A stretch of 64,000 nucleotides of DNA from an uncultured Bacteroidales bacterium (GTDB lineage: Bacteria > Bacteroidota > Bacteroidia > Bacteroidales > Paludibacteraceae): positions 62,001 through 126,000 of the forward strand of contig CAMHSB010000001.1 of the NCBI GenBank assembly GCA_946187695.1, written 5' to 3'. The translations under genes were made by a program, and so were the position numbers. A model generated the notes under the pieces. That model was given only the letters and a program-made list of their open reading frames with translations. It did not search any database and was not told the origin of the DNA. Shown here in pieces: positions 9,467 to 17,815 of this stretch (the first letter of the stretch is position 1; every line of letters starts with the position of its first letter).

Positions 9467-10340
9467 AACTCTCGTTGGCGTTAAGCCAATGTATATCTTT
9501 ATCATGCCGGAACCAAGTCATCTGTCGCTTGGCATAATGGCGTGAGTTCTGCTGTATCAGTTCGATGGCGCGGTCCAGATCGTATTCACCGTCAAAATAA
9601 GCAAACAACTCGCGGTAACCGACCGTCTGCAGGCTGTTGAGTTGGCGCTTGGGATACACCGCCCTTGCTTCTTCCACCAATCCGTCTTTCACCATCTGCT
9701 CCACACGGCGGTTGATCCGGTCGTACAGCACTTCGCGCGGACGCTCCAATGCCACTTTGACGATCCGGAACGGACGCTCTTTGTTCGGGTTGGTCCGCAG
9801 CGACGAATAGGTCTTTCCCGTCATCCTGCACATCTCTATGCAGTGTGCCAACCGTGACGGATTTTGTTGATCCACGATCTCCCAGTAGTCCGGATCCAGC
9901 CGTTGCACTTCGGCTTGCAACCATTCCAAACCGCCCTTTTCGTACGCCGCTTTCACCTCTTGGCGAATCTCTGCCGGCACATTCGGCAGGTCATCCAGAC
10001 CCTTGCATACCGCGTCTGCATAGAGCATCGAACCGCCGCTCATCACCACCACTTCGTGGGTTTTGAACAAATCTTCCAACAATACCAGGGCATCGCGCTC
10101 GTACTGACCGGCATTATAGTCTTCCTCCAAGTCACGCATCGCCACAAAATAATGCTTCACGCGCGCTTGCTCTTCCGCTGTCGGCGCAGCGGTCCCGATG
10201 GGAACAGAACGGTATATCTGCCGACTGTCACAGTTCAGTATCGGACACCCATAGTGCTCCGCTACACGTAGCGACAACTCAGTCTTACCAACACCTGTCG
10301 GACCTAAGATTAGCAACAATGATTTAGAACATGGTGCCAT
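9405..10340 (-). CDS. miaA: tRNA dimethylallyltransferase
   Basis: Transfers dimethylallyl to A37 of tRNAs that read UNN codons. The 311 residues fit the family. The P-loop GPTGVGKT is at about 13-20, with NCDSRQIYR, the substrate segment DLPNVPAEIR, and the C-terminal QTVGYREL...HYAKRQMTWFR typical of MiaA. The start overlaps the end of the upstream gene by 17 bases. The last 62 bases overlap the start of the lipoprotein gene, an unusually deep overlap. Confidence 0.96.
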   Translation of the reverse strand: MAPCSKSLLLILGPTGVGKTELSLRVAEHYGCPILNCDSRQIYRSVPIGTAAPTAEEQARVKHYFVAMRDLEEDYNAGQYERDALVLLEDLFKTHEVVVMSGGSMLYADAVCKGLDDLPNVPAEIRQEVKAAYEKGGLEWLQAEVQRLDPDYWEIVDQQNPSRLAHCIEMCRMTGKTYSSLRTNPNKERPFRIVKVALERPREVLYDRINRRVEQMVKDGLVEEARAVYPKRQLNSLQTVGYRELFAYFDGEYDLDRAIELIQQNSRHYAKRQMTWFRHDKDIHWLNANESYETNIHLIDDLLCAVRVQED

Positions 10341-10872
10341 CGTCGAAACTCAGGTCCTGGAAGCCTTCCATGTCGATGTCGCCCAGATCGTACTCGTCCT
10401 TGAACTCGTCATCGAACAGGAAATCATCGTCTGTCTTGCGGTCAATACCGGCTAAGGGATCTTCCGACTTCAGTTGTTTCGGCGCTTTACCCTTCGACTC
10501 CACGCACTCCACACCGTTCATCGAACCCGGTTTGATCTCCTTCAGGCTACCAAAGAAATAGCGCTCGAACATCGGATCGAAGACATAAATCAGGCGTTGA
10601 CCCTGCTCCTCAATCAAATCGCTCAGGCGCGTTTCGTTCATTACCATGTTGTCGTACTCGAAGTTCGAGTCCATCTCCACCAAGGTCACCTCCTGACCCT
10701 TCTCCCACTCGTCGTTGCACAGGAAGAAAGAAGTCATCTGGTCGTCGGGATAACCCACACTCTTCAAAATAGCTTCATGCAGTTCCAGAAAAGTGGCATC
10801 TGCATCGGCTTCAAACACGCGGCGGAAAGTAGGATCACCTTCCTCACACGAAAAAACAAATCTGTATATCAT
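10324..10872 (-). CDS. pRiA4b ORF-3-like family protein
   Basis: A 182-residue cytosolic protein. The N-terminal MIYRFVFSCEE...FRRVFEADADATFLELHEAI, then FFLCNDEWEKGQEV and a turn with RLIYVFDP, matches the pRiA4b ORF-3-like family. The tail of about 45 residues is very acidic (KTDDDFLFDDEFKDEYDLGD) and probably disordered. The molecular role of the family is not established. It lies between the DUF4294 gene and miaA and overlaps miaA by 17 bases, so it belongs to the operon. Confidence 0.85.
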   Translation of the reverse strand: MIYRFVFSCEEGDPTFRRVFEADADATFLELHEAILKSVGYPDDQMTSFFLCNDEWEKGQEVTLVEMDSNFEYDNMVMNETRLSDLIEEQGQRLIYVFDPMFERYFFGSLKEIKPGSMNGVECVESKGKAPKQLKSEDPLAGIDRKTDDDFLFDDEFKDEYDLGDIDMEGFQDLSFDDGTMF

Positions 10873-10896
10873 AGCAATATTGTTTGTTGTCTTTTC

Positions 10897-11481
10897 TTAT
10901 AACTGCCCCGCTTCCACCAGGTTGATCACGCGCTCCGTGATCCGGTCTTTGTCGGTAGCATCATACTCATCCTTCAAGTCGTTCTTGAACAGCTTGGCGA
11001 TGAACTGCCAGAAATCCGCAGTCGCTTTGCTCTTGTACTGCTTGATCAACTCATAACTCGTCTTGTCGGTCTCGCGGTCTAACAGCTTCATGAGCATCAT
11101 GCCCTGGCTGGCGTACATGCCCCGGAAGTCCTTCTCATATTTCTTGAACAGGTGCTTCTCAAAGGCGCGCCACCATTTCTTCTGCGCTTTCTTATCCGGC
11201 AATTGGGCCAGCTGTTCATCGGCATAGGCCATGTCCTTGGTGATGCTCTTAGCGTACGGCAAGCATTTCTTCACATCCCGCACGGTGCGCCAGTAGAACT
11301 TCTCCTGCTTCTTGTTCTTGAACTGCAGCGGCGGATACACCCACACCTCGTGCAGATAAGCCAAGTACAGCGTGTCGCCTTCCTGCACCCGGATCATACA
11401 TGAATCCAGGTACGCTTCGGCGGCGGAGAGCTGCAGCGCCAAGGCCAAAGCCGGTACTATGTACAGTAGTCGTCTCATCAT
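10897..11481 (-). CDS. DUF4294 family protein
   Basis: A 194-residue exported protein with a signal peptide (MMRRLLYIVPALALALQLSAAEA). The body carries the hallmarks of Bacteroidetes DUF4294: EGDTLYLAYLHEVWVYPP, KNKKQEKFYWRTVRDVKKCLPYAK, then ADEQLAQLPDKKAQKKWWRAFEKHLFKKYEKD. It is lysine- and tryptophan-rich and probably periplasmic. No reaction is known for the family. It is the second gene after proS in the leftward operon (30-base gap). Confidence 0.88.
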   Translation of the reverse strand: MMRRLLYIVPALALALQLSAAEAYLDSCMIRVQEGDTLYLAYLHEVWVYPPLQFKNKKQEKFYWRTVRDVKKCLPYAKSITKDMAYADEQLAQLPDKKAQKKWWRAFEKHLFKKYEKDFRGMYASQGMMLMKLLDRETDKTSYELIKQYKSKATADFWQFIAKLFKNDLKDEYDATDKDRITERVINLVEAGQL

Positions 11482-11511
11482 CTTACCGAACTACTGACAA
11501 ATACCGTGCCA

Positions 11512-13002
11512 TCAATAACTCAACGCAAAGATCACGCGGCCGGCGGACGGTTTGCCCGTCACCATACACTTACCCGGCTCGTTCTTATGTCCCGGCAGTT
11601 CGATCGACGGGATACAACGGATAGTCGCCTTTGTCTCGTCCTTGATCTTCTGCTCGGTCTCTACCGTGCCGTCCCAATGTGCCAGGATGAATCCGCCTTT
11701 CTTCACTTCCTCTTTGAACTCCTCATAGCTGTTCACCTCGCGCGTGTTGGCGATGCGGAAATCCAATGCTTTCGTTAACAAATTCTTCTGGATCTCCTCC
11801 AACAATGCCTGCACTTTTTCCACGATTCCATCGAGCGAAATGGTCTCTTTGCTCTGCGTGTCACGACGTGCGATCTCGATCGTATTGTTCTCCAGATCAC
11901 GACCACCCATTGCCAGACGAACAGGCACGCCCTTCAACTCATAGTCTGCGAACTTATAACCCGGGGTATATTTCTCGTCGGTATCGACCTTCACGCGGAT
12001 ACCCAGCGCTTTCATCTGGTCCGCAATCGGGTTCAGTTTCTCCATCAGTTTCGCCAAGTCTTCCTCTTTCTTGAAGATCGGCACGATAACCACCTGAATC
12101 GGAGCCAAGTGCGGCGGCAAAACGAGTCCGTTGTCGTCCGAGTGCGTCATGATCAGCGCACCCATCAGACGCGTCGAAACACCCCAAGACGTTGCCCAAA
12201 CATACTCGTATTTATTCTCCTTGCTCAGGAACTGCACGTCAAAGCTCTTCGCGAAGTTCTGACCTAAGAAGTGACTCGTACCGGCTTGCAATGCCTTACC
12301 GTCCTGCATCATCGCCTCGATACAATAGGTATTCAACGCACCCGCAAAACGCTCGTTCGGACTCTTCACACCTTTCACCACCGGAATAGCCATCACGTTC
12401 TCTGCAAAGTCCGCATACACATCCAACATCTGACGGGCATAATCCTCTGCCTCTTCCTTCGTAGCGTGTGCCGTGTGCCCTTCTTGCCACAAAAACTCGG
12501 CAGTGCGCAGGAACAGACGCGTACGCATCTCCCAACGCATTACGTTACACCACTGGTTGCACAGAATCGGCAGATCGCGATAAGACGAGATCCAGTTCTT
12601 GTACGTGCTCCAGATGATGGTCTCCGAGGTCGGACGGATAATCAACTCTTCCTCCAACTTCGCTTGCGGATCCACGATCACACCTTTTCCGTTCGGGTCG
12701 TTCATCAAACGGTGATGGGTCACCACCGCACACTCTTTCGCAAAACCCTCCACGTGCTCGGCCTCACGGCTCAAGAACGATTTCGGAATCAACAACGGGA
12801 AATAAGCGTTCTTCACACCCTGCGCCTTAAAACGACGGTCTAACTCTGCCTGAATGGTCTCCCAAATGGCATAGCCATAAGGCTTGATCACCATACAACC
12901 ACGAACGGCACTCTGCTCTGCCAAGTCGGCCTTTACCACCAACTCATTGTACCACTTTGAATAATCCTCTCCACGAGGAGTCAACTTCTGAAAACTTGCC
13001 AT
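11512..13002 (-). CDS. proS: Prolyl-tRNA synthetase, archaeal/eukaryotic type
   Basis: Charges tRNA-Pro. The 496-residue length and [22 protein letters not shown] start fit the short form without the bacterial editing insertion. Class II motifs are visible: [40 protein letters not shown] (motif 2) and [27 protein letters not shown] (motif 3). A Pro-specific C-terminal domain ends in Tyr. An in-frame ATG at 13065 would add 21 unrelated residues upstream of the transcription start, so the ATG at 13002 was chosen. First gene of the operon; its promoter is at 13043-13074. Confidence 0.96.
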   Translation of the reverse strand: MASFQKLTPRGEDYSKWYNELVVKADLAEQSAVRGCMVIKPYGYAIWETIQAELDRRFKAQGVKNAYFPLLIPKSFLSREAEHVEGFAKECAVVTHHRLMNDPNGKGVIVDPQAKLEEELIIRPTSETIIWSTYKNWISSYRDLPILCNQWCNVMRWEMRTRLFLRTAEFLWQEGHTAHATKEEAEDYARQMLDVYADFAENVMAIPVVKGVKSPNERFAGALNTYCIEAMMQDGKALQAGTSHFLGQNFAKSFDVQFLSKENKYEYVWATSWGVSTRLMGALIMTHSDDNGLVLPPHLAPIQVVIVPIFKKEEDLAKLMEKLNPIADQMKALGIRVKVDTDEKYTPGYKFADYELKGVPVRLAMGGRDLENNTIEIARRDTQSKETISLDGIVEKVQALLEEIQKNLLTKALDFRIANTREVNSYEEFKEEVKKGGFILAHWDGTVETEQKIKDETKATIRCIPSIELPGHKNEPGKCMVTGKPSAGRVIFALSY

Positions 13003-13042
13003 ATAAATGTTTACTTTACGATGTTCCTTAAAAAATCGGCTG

Positions 13043-13074
13043 CAAAGATACGAAAAAATTTGCATATATGCAAA
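13043..13074 (-). promoter_or_regulatory. Promoter of proS, half of a symmetric divergent promoter
   Basis: Minus-strand -7 TATCTTTG (13050-13043) and -33 TTTG (13074-13071) have a 20-base spacer. The -33 box is one arm of the palindrome TTTGCATATATGCAAA at 13059-13074. Confidence 0.85.
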
Positions 13075-13090
13075 AAAAAGTGTACTTTTG
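13059..13090 (+). promoter_or_regulatory. Promoter of the 13110 metallopeptidase, other half of the symmetric promoter
   Basis: TTTG at 13059-13062 and TACTTTTG at 13083-13090 have a 20-base spacer. The centre of the shared palindrome (between 13066 and 13067) is 16.5 bases from both -7 boxes. Confidence 0.85.
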
Positions 13091-13109
13091 CACCGAAAAA
13101 TAGGATTTT

Positions 13110-15104
13110 ATGAAAGTTCATCATTTTATTATGGGCTGTATGATTTTAGCCTCGTGTACTCAAAAAAGTCCGGTTTCTCTGCCGCAAAATGGCGCGATTC
13201 CTTCGGTTTCAACGGATAAATCTGCGCCGCTTGGTGTACAACAAGCCGCAGCGCTCTGGACCGAACAAGACGGCTCTCAAGCCGATTTCGACCAACTTGT
13301 AGCAGACTATTATTGCACTTCCGACAGCGAACGCCTTGCGCTCTTCGAGTCGCTGAGTCGTATTTTCGAGAACGTCTATCAATCAGCGGATTTGCTGACG
13401 GTCGATCTGCTCAAACCGACCCAACTCACCAATGCTGCTGAACCGCAGGCTCCCGATTGGATCATGTCCGGTTATAGCCCCTTAGCGCATTTCTCCGACG
13501 ATATGTACGCTAACAAATTAGCGTTCATCACGATCATTAACTTCCCTCATTACACGCTCGAAGAGAAGAATACCCTCGGTAAGCACTGGACACGGCAGGA
13601 GTGGGCCTACGCCCGCATGGGAGACATCTTTACCACCCGCGTACCCGCCGAAGTGAACGCCCGCTTGGCGCAAGCTAACGCCAACGCGGAGAACTATATC
13701 GCCGACTACAACATCTACATGGGCAACCTCCGCACGAAAGACGGTCGCCAACTTTGGGAGCAGAACAAAATACTGCTTAGCCACTGGAACCTTCGCGACG
13801 AACTCAAAGCCCTCTATGGCGCCGAGAACGGTCAGGAGAAACAGGAGATGATCTATCAGGTCATGCAACGGATTGTCGCACAAACCATCCCTCAAAAAGC
13901 CATCAATAATCCGGACTTCATCTGGCAGCCTTATTCCGATGGAATCGAAGGAAATGAACCCTATACCCGCTATCAGAAGATCCTCGATATCGCCCACGCC
14001 TATTTTGCCGAAGACGCCTATTGTCCCTCGATGCCGACGGGTATTATTCGCAATTTCGAAGGAGGTGTAGAGATTCCGGCTGCTGAACTCGACAGTCTCT
14101 TCCGAGCTTTAGTCGGTTCCAAGCAAGTAGCCCAGGTAGCCGCCATCATTCGTGAGCGTTTAGGTCGCGACCTGCGTCCCTACGATATCTGGTACGATGG
14201 CTTCAAAGCACGTGCCTCCCTTAACGAAGACGAACTGTCTTCCCAAACACGCCAACTCTATCCCGATGCCAATGCCTTTGCTGCCGACATGCCGCGTCTG
14301 CTGCAACAAATGGGCTTCTACTCAGAGGACGCCCGCGCTATCGCGCATCACATCGTAGTGGAACCCGCACGCGGTTCGGGGCACGCATGGCCTTGTCTGG
14401 GTCGTAAAGAAGAGGCACGTCTCCGTACCCGCATTCCTGCAAATGGCATGGATTACAAGGGTTATAACATCGCCGTTCATGAGTTCGGACATTGTGTAGA
14501 ACAAGTACTCGATATGTACTTCATCGACCACTACATGCTCTCCGGCGTACCCAACACCGCCTACACCGAAGCGTCCGCTTTCCTCTGGCAACACCGCGAT
14601 TTACAACTCCTTCCGGGCGCCCGGATGGGCAATGGCATCAATGATCCGAACGAAGTGTTGGATCAGTTCTGGTCGATGTACGAGATCATGGGCGTGAGTC
14701 TCGTCGATATGGCGATGTGGAAATGGATCTATGCGCATCCGAAGGCCACCGCCAAAGAACTCTGTGAGGCGACCCAACAGATTGCTAAAGAGATTTGGAA
14801 TCAATACTACGAACCCGTTTTAGGCGAACACGATTGTATCCTCTTGGCCGTCTACAGCCATATGGTGAACGCACCGATGTACTTACCGAACTACCCGCTC
14901 GGACATATCGTGCAGTACCAGTTAGAAGAGCATTTGGCAAAATGCAAGAACCAAATGGAGTTTGCGCAAGAATATATGCGCATCTATCGTTTAGGTCGTC
15001 TGACTCCGAAGCAGTGGATGATCGAAGCCGTAGGCGAAGCTCCCTCTATCGAACCTATCCTTCGCGCAGCCGATACGATTTGCGCAGCGCCTCAAAAGCA
15101 GTAG
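13110..15104 (+). CDS. Zinc metallopeptidase lipoprotein (HExxH, M3-like)
   Basis: A 664-residue predicted lipoprotein (MILASC lipobox near residue 16). The helical body carries HEFGH at residues 457-461 (VHEFGHCVEQ) and a downstream Glu in YTEASAF at about 487, the gluzincin arrangement of two His and a Glu on zinc. The overall helical layout and length resemble M3-type oligopeptidases. It probably cleaves peptides at the cell surface or in the periplasm; substrate unknown. It has its own promoter and a short leader. Its last 50 bases overlap the 3' end of the convergent pdxB gene. Confidence 0.8.
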   Translation: MKVHHFIMGCMILASCTQKSPVSLPQNGAIPSVSTDKSAPLGVQQAAALWTEQDGSQADFDQLVADYYCTSDSERLALFESLSRIFENVYQSADLLTVDLLKPTQLTNAAEPQAPDWIMSGYSPLAHFSDDMYANKLAFITIINFPHYTLEEKNTLGKHWTRQEWAYARMGDIFTTRVPAEVNARLAQANANAENYIADYNIYMGNLRTKDGRQLWEQNKILLSHWNLRDELKALYGAENGQEKQEMIYQVMQRIVAQTIPQKAINNPDFIWQPYSDGIEGNEPYTRYQKILDIAHAYFAEDAYCPSMPTGIIRNFEGGVEIPAAELDSLFRALVGSKQVAQVAAIIRERLGRDLRPYDIWYDGFKARASLNEDELSSQTRQLYPDANAFAADMPRLLQQMGFYSEDARAIAHHIVVEPARGSGHAWPCLGRKEEARLRTRIPANGMDYKGYNIAVHEFGHCVEQVLDMYFIDHYMLSGVPNTAYTEASAFLWQHRDLQLLPGARMGNGINDPNEVLDQFWSMYEIMGVSLVDMAMWKWIYAHPKATAKELCEATQQIAKEIWNQYYEPVLGEHDCILLAVYSHMVNAPMYLPNYPLGHIVQYQLEEHLAKCKNQMEFAQEYMRIYRLGRLTPKQWMIEAVGEAPSIEPILRAADTICAAPQKQ

Positions 15105-16014
15105 GATTCGCTTTGAGAGAAGCAGAGATTCGGGAGATCCAGCCGGGAGCTGAATCTCCCTTTTCTGTCGAGATTTCCGGGTCTCGGGCTGTCGAGATAT
15201 CGATTCGCTTCAACCCGAAACTTTCCGCGATTTGATCGAGACACATCTGCGAGGCGTTACGCTTCCCTTCTACACTATATCCGGCGATATGCATAGAGGC
15301 TAAGGCTGCTTTTTGCAACACCTCCGTACTAATAGCCGGTTCGCCTTCCCATGTATCCAAGATATAAGGATGTCCGCTTTGTAGCAACGCCTCTTCATCT
15401 ACCACTCCCCCGCGAGCTGCATTGATAATGAGCGCACCGGGTTTGCATTTATAAAGAAACGCCTCATTGCACAGATGATAAGTGGTCTTATCGAGCGGTA
15501 CATGGAAAGTAATAATATCGCTATTTTGTGCGATGAAATCGAGCGAAACACCTATCCCTTTCGGCGGGTCATTCAATAATACCTTCATTCCTTTTCGCTC
15601 TGCCATCTTCGCTACTAAAGATCCTACATGACCGACTCCGACTACGCCGATAGCCGGCGTATTGGTCATTGGTAATTGGTCATTGGTAATTTCATTCAAC
15701 ACCTCTTCGATATAATCGCATACCGCCTGTGCGTTACAGCCCGGACAGGACATCCAACGGATACCGCGCGATTCGCAATAAGCCGTATCGATATGATCAA
15801 AACCGATGGTAGCCGTGCAGACCAATTGTACCTTTGATCCCCTCAATAAAGTCTCATTGACCTTCGTTCGGGTTCGCACGATGAGTACATCCGCATCCCA
15901 TATCGCTTTAGCATCGATTTCCTCCGGTTTCAACGGGCAAATATCGACATGAGGCCATTCTTTTCGAACAGCCTCAGCCACAAAAGGAATATATCTATCG
16001 CAGATAATGCGCAT
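15055..16014 (-). CDS. pdxB: Erythronate-4-phosphate dehydrogenase-like NAD-dependent enzyme
   Basis: A D-2-hydroxyacid dehydrogenase of 319 residues. The PdxB-type segment CPGCNAQAVCDYI precedes the Rossmann motif GVVGVGHVGSLVA, with AARGGVVDEEAL and the catalytic-His segment HIAGYSVEGK. PdxB oxidises 4-phosphoerythronate in pyridoxal phosphate synthesis; the shortness compared with Escherichia PdxB is usual in this phylum. A seven-residue-period insert (ITNDQLPMTN) encoded by tandem heptamers sits just before the Rossmann fold. It follows panC with a one-base TAATG overlap, coupling two cofactor pathways. Another 2-hydroxyacid dehydrogenase activity cannot be excluded. Confidence 0.88.
   Translation of the reverse strand: MRIICDRYIPFVAEAVRKEWPHVDICPLKPEEIDAKAIWDADVLIVRTRTKVNETLLRGSKVQLVCTATIGFDHIDTAYCESRGIRWMSCPGCNAQAVCDYIEEVLNEITNDQLPMTNTPAIGVVGVGHVGSLVAKMAERKGMKVLLNDPPKGIGVSLDFIAQNSDIITFHVPLDKTTYHLCNEAFLYKCKPGALIINAARGGVVDEEALLQSGHPYILDTWEGEPAISTEVLQKAALASMHIAGYSVEGKRNASQMCLDQIAESFGLKRIDISTARDPEISTEKGDSAPGWISRISASLKANPTAFEALRKSYRLREG
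15661..15688. repeat. Four tandem heptamers ATTGGTC/A inside pdxB
   Basis: ATTGGTC, ATTGGTA, ATTGGTC and ATTGGTA are followed by ATTTC. On the minus strand the repeat is in frame and encodes the ITNDQLPMTN segment. Confidence 0.9.
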
Positions 16015-16874
16015 TAATACTTGATATTGTCAATCAAACGTACCGGACCGCAATAAACGGTGACACAACCGATCGCATGGTCAAAAGTATCGGTAGGGAG
16101 CAAAGTCGTTTGATCCACGATCTCGTAGTACTCCACTTCCAGCCCCTCAACCGCGTTGATGGCATCGATCACTCTTTGCTGTACACCTGCAACCGTCGCA
16201 CCTGCTTCTTTTGCCCATTTCAACGACTCAAAAAGCGTTTTGGAGATGGCTAAAGCAGTTTGTTTTTCATCAGCCGAAAGACGTTCGTTGCGACTGGACA
16301 AAGCCAAACCCGATTCCTCACGCACGATCGGACAATCGATAATTTGCAGATTGCCAAAAGTTCCCGCCATCGAACTGCGTTCTACCATATGATGGATGAT
16401 AGCGAGTTGCTGGAAGTCTTTCTCGCCGAAATAGGCTTTATCCGGTTGTGCCAGATAGAACAGACGGCTTACCACTTGTACGACACCATTGAAATGGCCC
16501 GGACGCATCTTGCCTTCCATCACCTTGTCCAATCCGGCAAAATCAAATGCAAAGGTGGTATTCATCTCTTCTGCCGAATACATCTCCTCCGGAGTAGGCG
16601 CAAACACATAATGCGCACCGATCGAACTGAGCAACTCGGCATCGCGCTCAATATTACGCGGGTATTTCGCCAGATCTTCTTTGTTGTTAAATTGCGTCGG
16701 ATTGACAAAAACCGAAACGACACAAATGTCGTTATCTGCTACGGCGCGTTTCACAAGCGAAGCGTGCCCCTGATGAAGGGCGCCCATGGTCGGTACCAAA
16801 CCGATCGTCTTTCCCTCTTTTTTACATTGCTGTACCGCTGTTTGTAACGCGGCTTTGGTAGTAATAATCTGCAT
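16014..16874 (-). CDS. panC: Pantoate-beta-alanine ligase
   Basis: Condenses pantoate and beta-alanine with ATP to make pantothenate for coenzyme A. The 286 residues match the family. The HIGH-type motif PTMGALHQGHASL is at about 28-40, with FVNPTQF, the pantoate-site segment MRPGHFNGVVQVV, FGEKDFQQL and the KMSKS-like LSSRNERLS. Its promoter is back-to-back with that of the GT5 gene, and pdxB follows with a one-base overlap. Confidence 0.97.
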   Translation of the reverse strand: MQIITTKAALQTAVQQCKKEGKTIGLVPTMGALHQGHASLVKRAVADNDICVVSVFVNPTQFNNKEDLAKYPRNIERDAELLSSIGAHYVFAPTPEEMYSAEEMNTTFAFDFAGLDKVMEGKMRPGHFNGVVQVVSRLFYLAQPDKAYFGEKDFQQLAIIHHMVERSSMAGTFGNLQIIDCPIVREESGLALSSRNERLSADEKQTALAISKTLFESLKWAKEAGATVAGVQQRVIDAINAVEGLEVEYYEIVDQTTLLPTDTFDHAIGCVTVYCGPVRLIDNIKY

Positions 16875-16902
16875 TTTTTTCTTATTTGATTAAAAAATCG
16901 TA

Positions 16903-16933
16903 CAAAATTACAACTTTTTTTGCATATATCAAA
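16903..16933 (-). promoter_or_regulatory. Promoter of panC-pdxB, half of a symmetric divergent promoter
   Basis: Minus-strand -7 TAATTTTG (16910-16903) and -33 TTTG (16933-16930). The shared centre at 16926.5 is 16.5 bases from both -7 boxes. Confidence 0.82.
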
Positions 16934-16950
16934 ATTTTTTTGTAACTTTG
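16919..16950 (+). promoter_or_regulatory. Promoter of the GT5-DUF4270 pair
   Basis: TTTG at 16919-16922 and TAACTTTG at 16943-16950 with a 20-base spacer. It overlaps the leftward panC promoter. Confidence 0.82.
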
Positions 16951-16975
16951 CACCGAAAAGCGATAATATAAGCCT

Positions 16976-17815
16976 ATGAAAGAGCCGAAACGCATCCTAT
17001 TTATCTCGCAGGAGATAAGCCCTTATTTGGCAGAAGAGAATCCGATTCGTCTTCTTAATCGTCAGCTTCCGGAGTATTTCCAGGGACATGGTTACGAGAC
17101 ACGCACCTTCATGCCGAAGTTTGGCGAGATTAACGAGCGTCGCAACCAGTTGCACGAAGTGATTCGACTCTCAGGCATGAACCTGATCATCGAAGAGTCG
17201 GACCATCCGCTGCTTATCAAGGTAGCATCGATTCAATCCGCTCGTATTCAGATTTATTTCATTGACAATGACGATCTCTTCCACCGCCGCAAAGGCGTGG
17301 CGGACGAGAACGGTGTCGAGTATGAGGATAACGACGATCGCGTGATCTTCTATGCCCGCGGCGTGATCGAGACGGTGAAGAAACTGCGTTGGACTCCGGA
17401 TGTGATCGTTTGCTCCGGCTGGATGAGTGCCTTAGCGCCGTTATATCTGAAGAAAGCCTTCAACGATGAACCTTTCTTTGCGCATTCGAAGATCGTGCTG
17501 GCCCTGGATGATCATGAGTACCAAAAGCCTTTCCATTCGAAGTTTACAGATAAATTGCGTCTCGAAGGTATTACCAACACGGACGTTCGTTCGATTGCCG
17601 GTTTCTCGGTAGGTTACGAAGAACTGATGCGTCTGGCGGTTGATTATTCAGATGCAATCGTCTATGCAACTCCCAAAGTGAATCAACGTGTGGCGAACTA
17701 TGCAGAAACCAAGGGTAAGCCGACTCTGGCTTACGCCGAGACCGAGACGGTGGTTGATGCATGCAAGCGCCAGTGGGAATTCTACCAGACTTTGTTCCAG
17801 AAAGAGGATGAGTAA
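16976..17815 (+). CDS. Glycogen/starch synthase N-terminal (GT5) domain protein
   Basis: A 279-residue cytosolic protein that is only the N-terminal Rossmann half of a GT5 glycogen synthase: ILFISQEISPYLAEENPIRLLNRQLPEYF, FMPKFGEINERRNQLHEVIRLSGM, then DVIVCSGWMSALAPLYLKK. The donor-binding C-terminal half is missing, so it is unlikely to be a complete synthase on its own. Such short proteins are known in Bacteroidetes, often next to panC and a DUF4270 gene as here. It may be an accessory or regulatory form (inference). The stop overlaps the next start by eight bases. Confidence 0.85.
   Translation: MKEPKRILFISQEISPYLAEENPIRLLNRQLPEYFQGHGYETRTFMPKFGEINERRNQLHEVIRLSGMNLIIEESDHPLLIKVASIQSARIQIYFIDNDDLFHRRKGVADENGVEYEDNDDRVIFYARGVIETVKKLRWTPDVIVCSGWMSALAPLYLKKAFNDEPFFAHSKIVLALDDHEYQKPFHSKFTDKLRLEGITNTDVRSIAGFSVGYEELMRLAVDYSDAIVYATPKVNQRVANYAETKGKPTLAYAETETVVDACKRQWEFYQTLFQKEDE

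Noticed and set aside
11512-13065. Longer start for proS, and likewise longer starts for gpmI, the 23700 frame, the 25999 frame and the 36744 frame
   Set aside because: In each case the extension reads through a consensus promoter or adds an N-terminus unlike the family.
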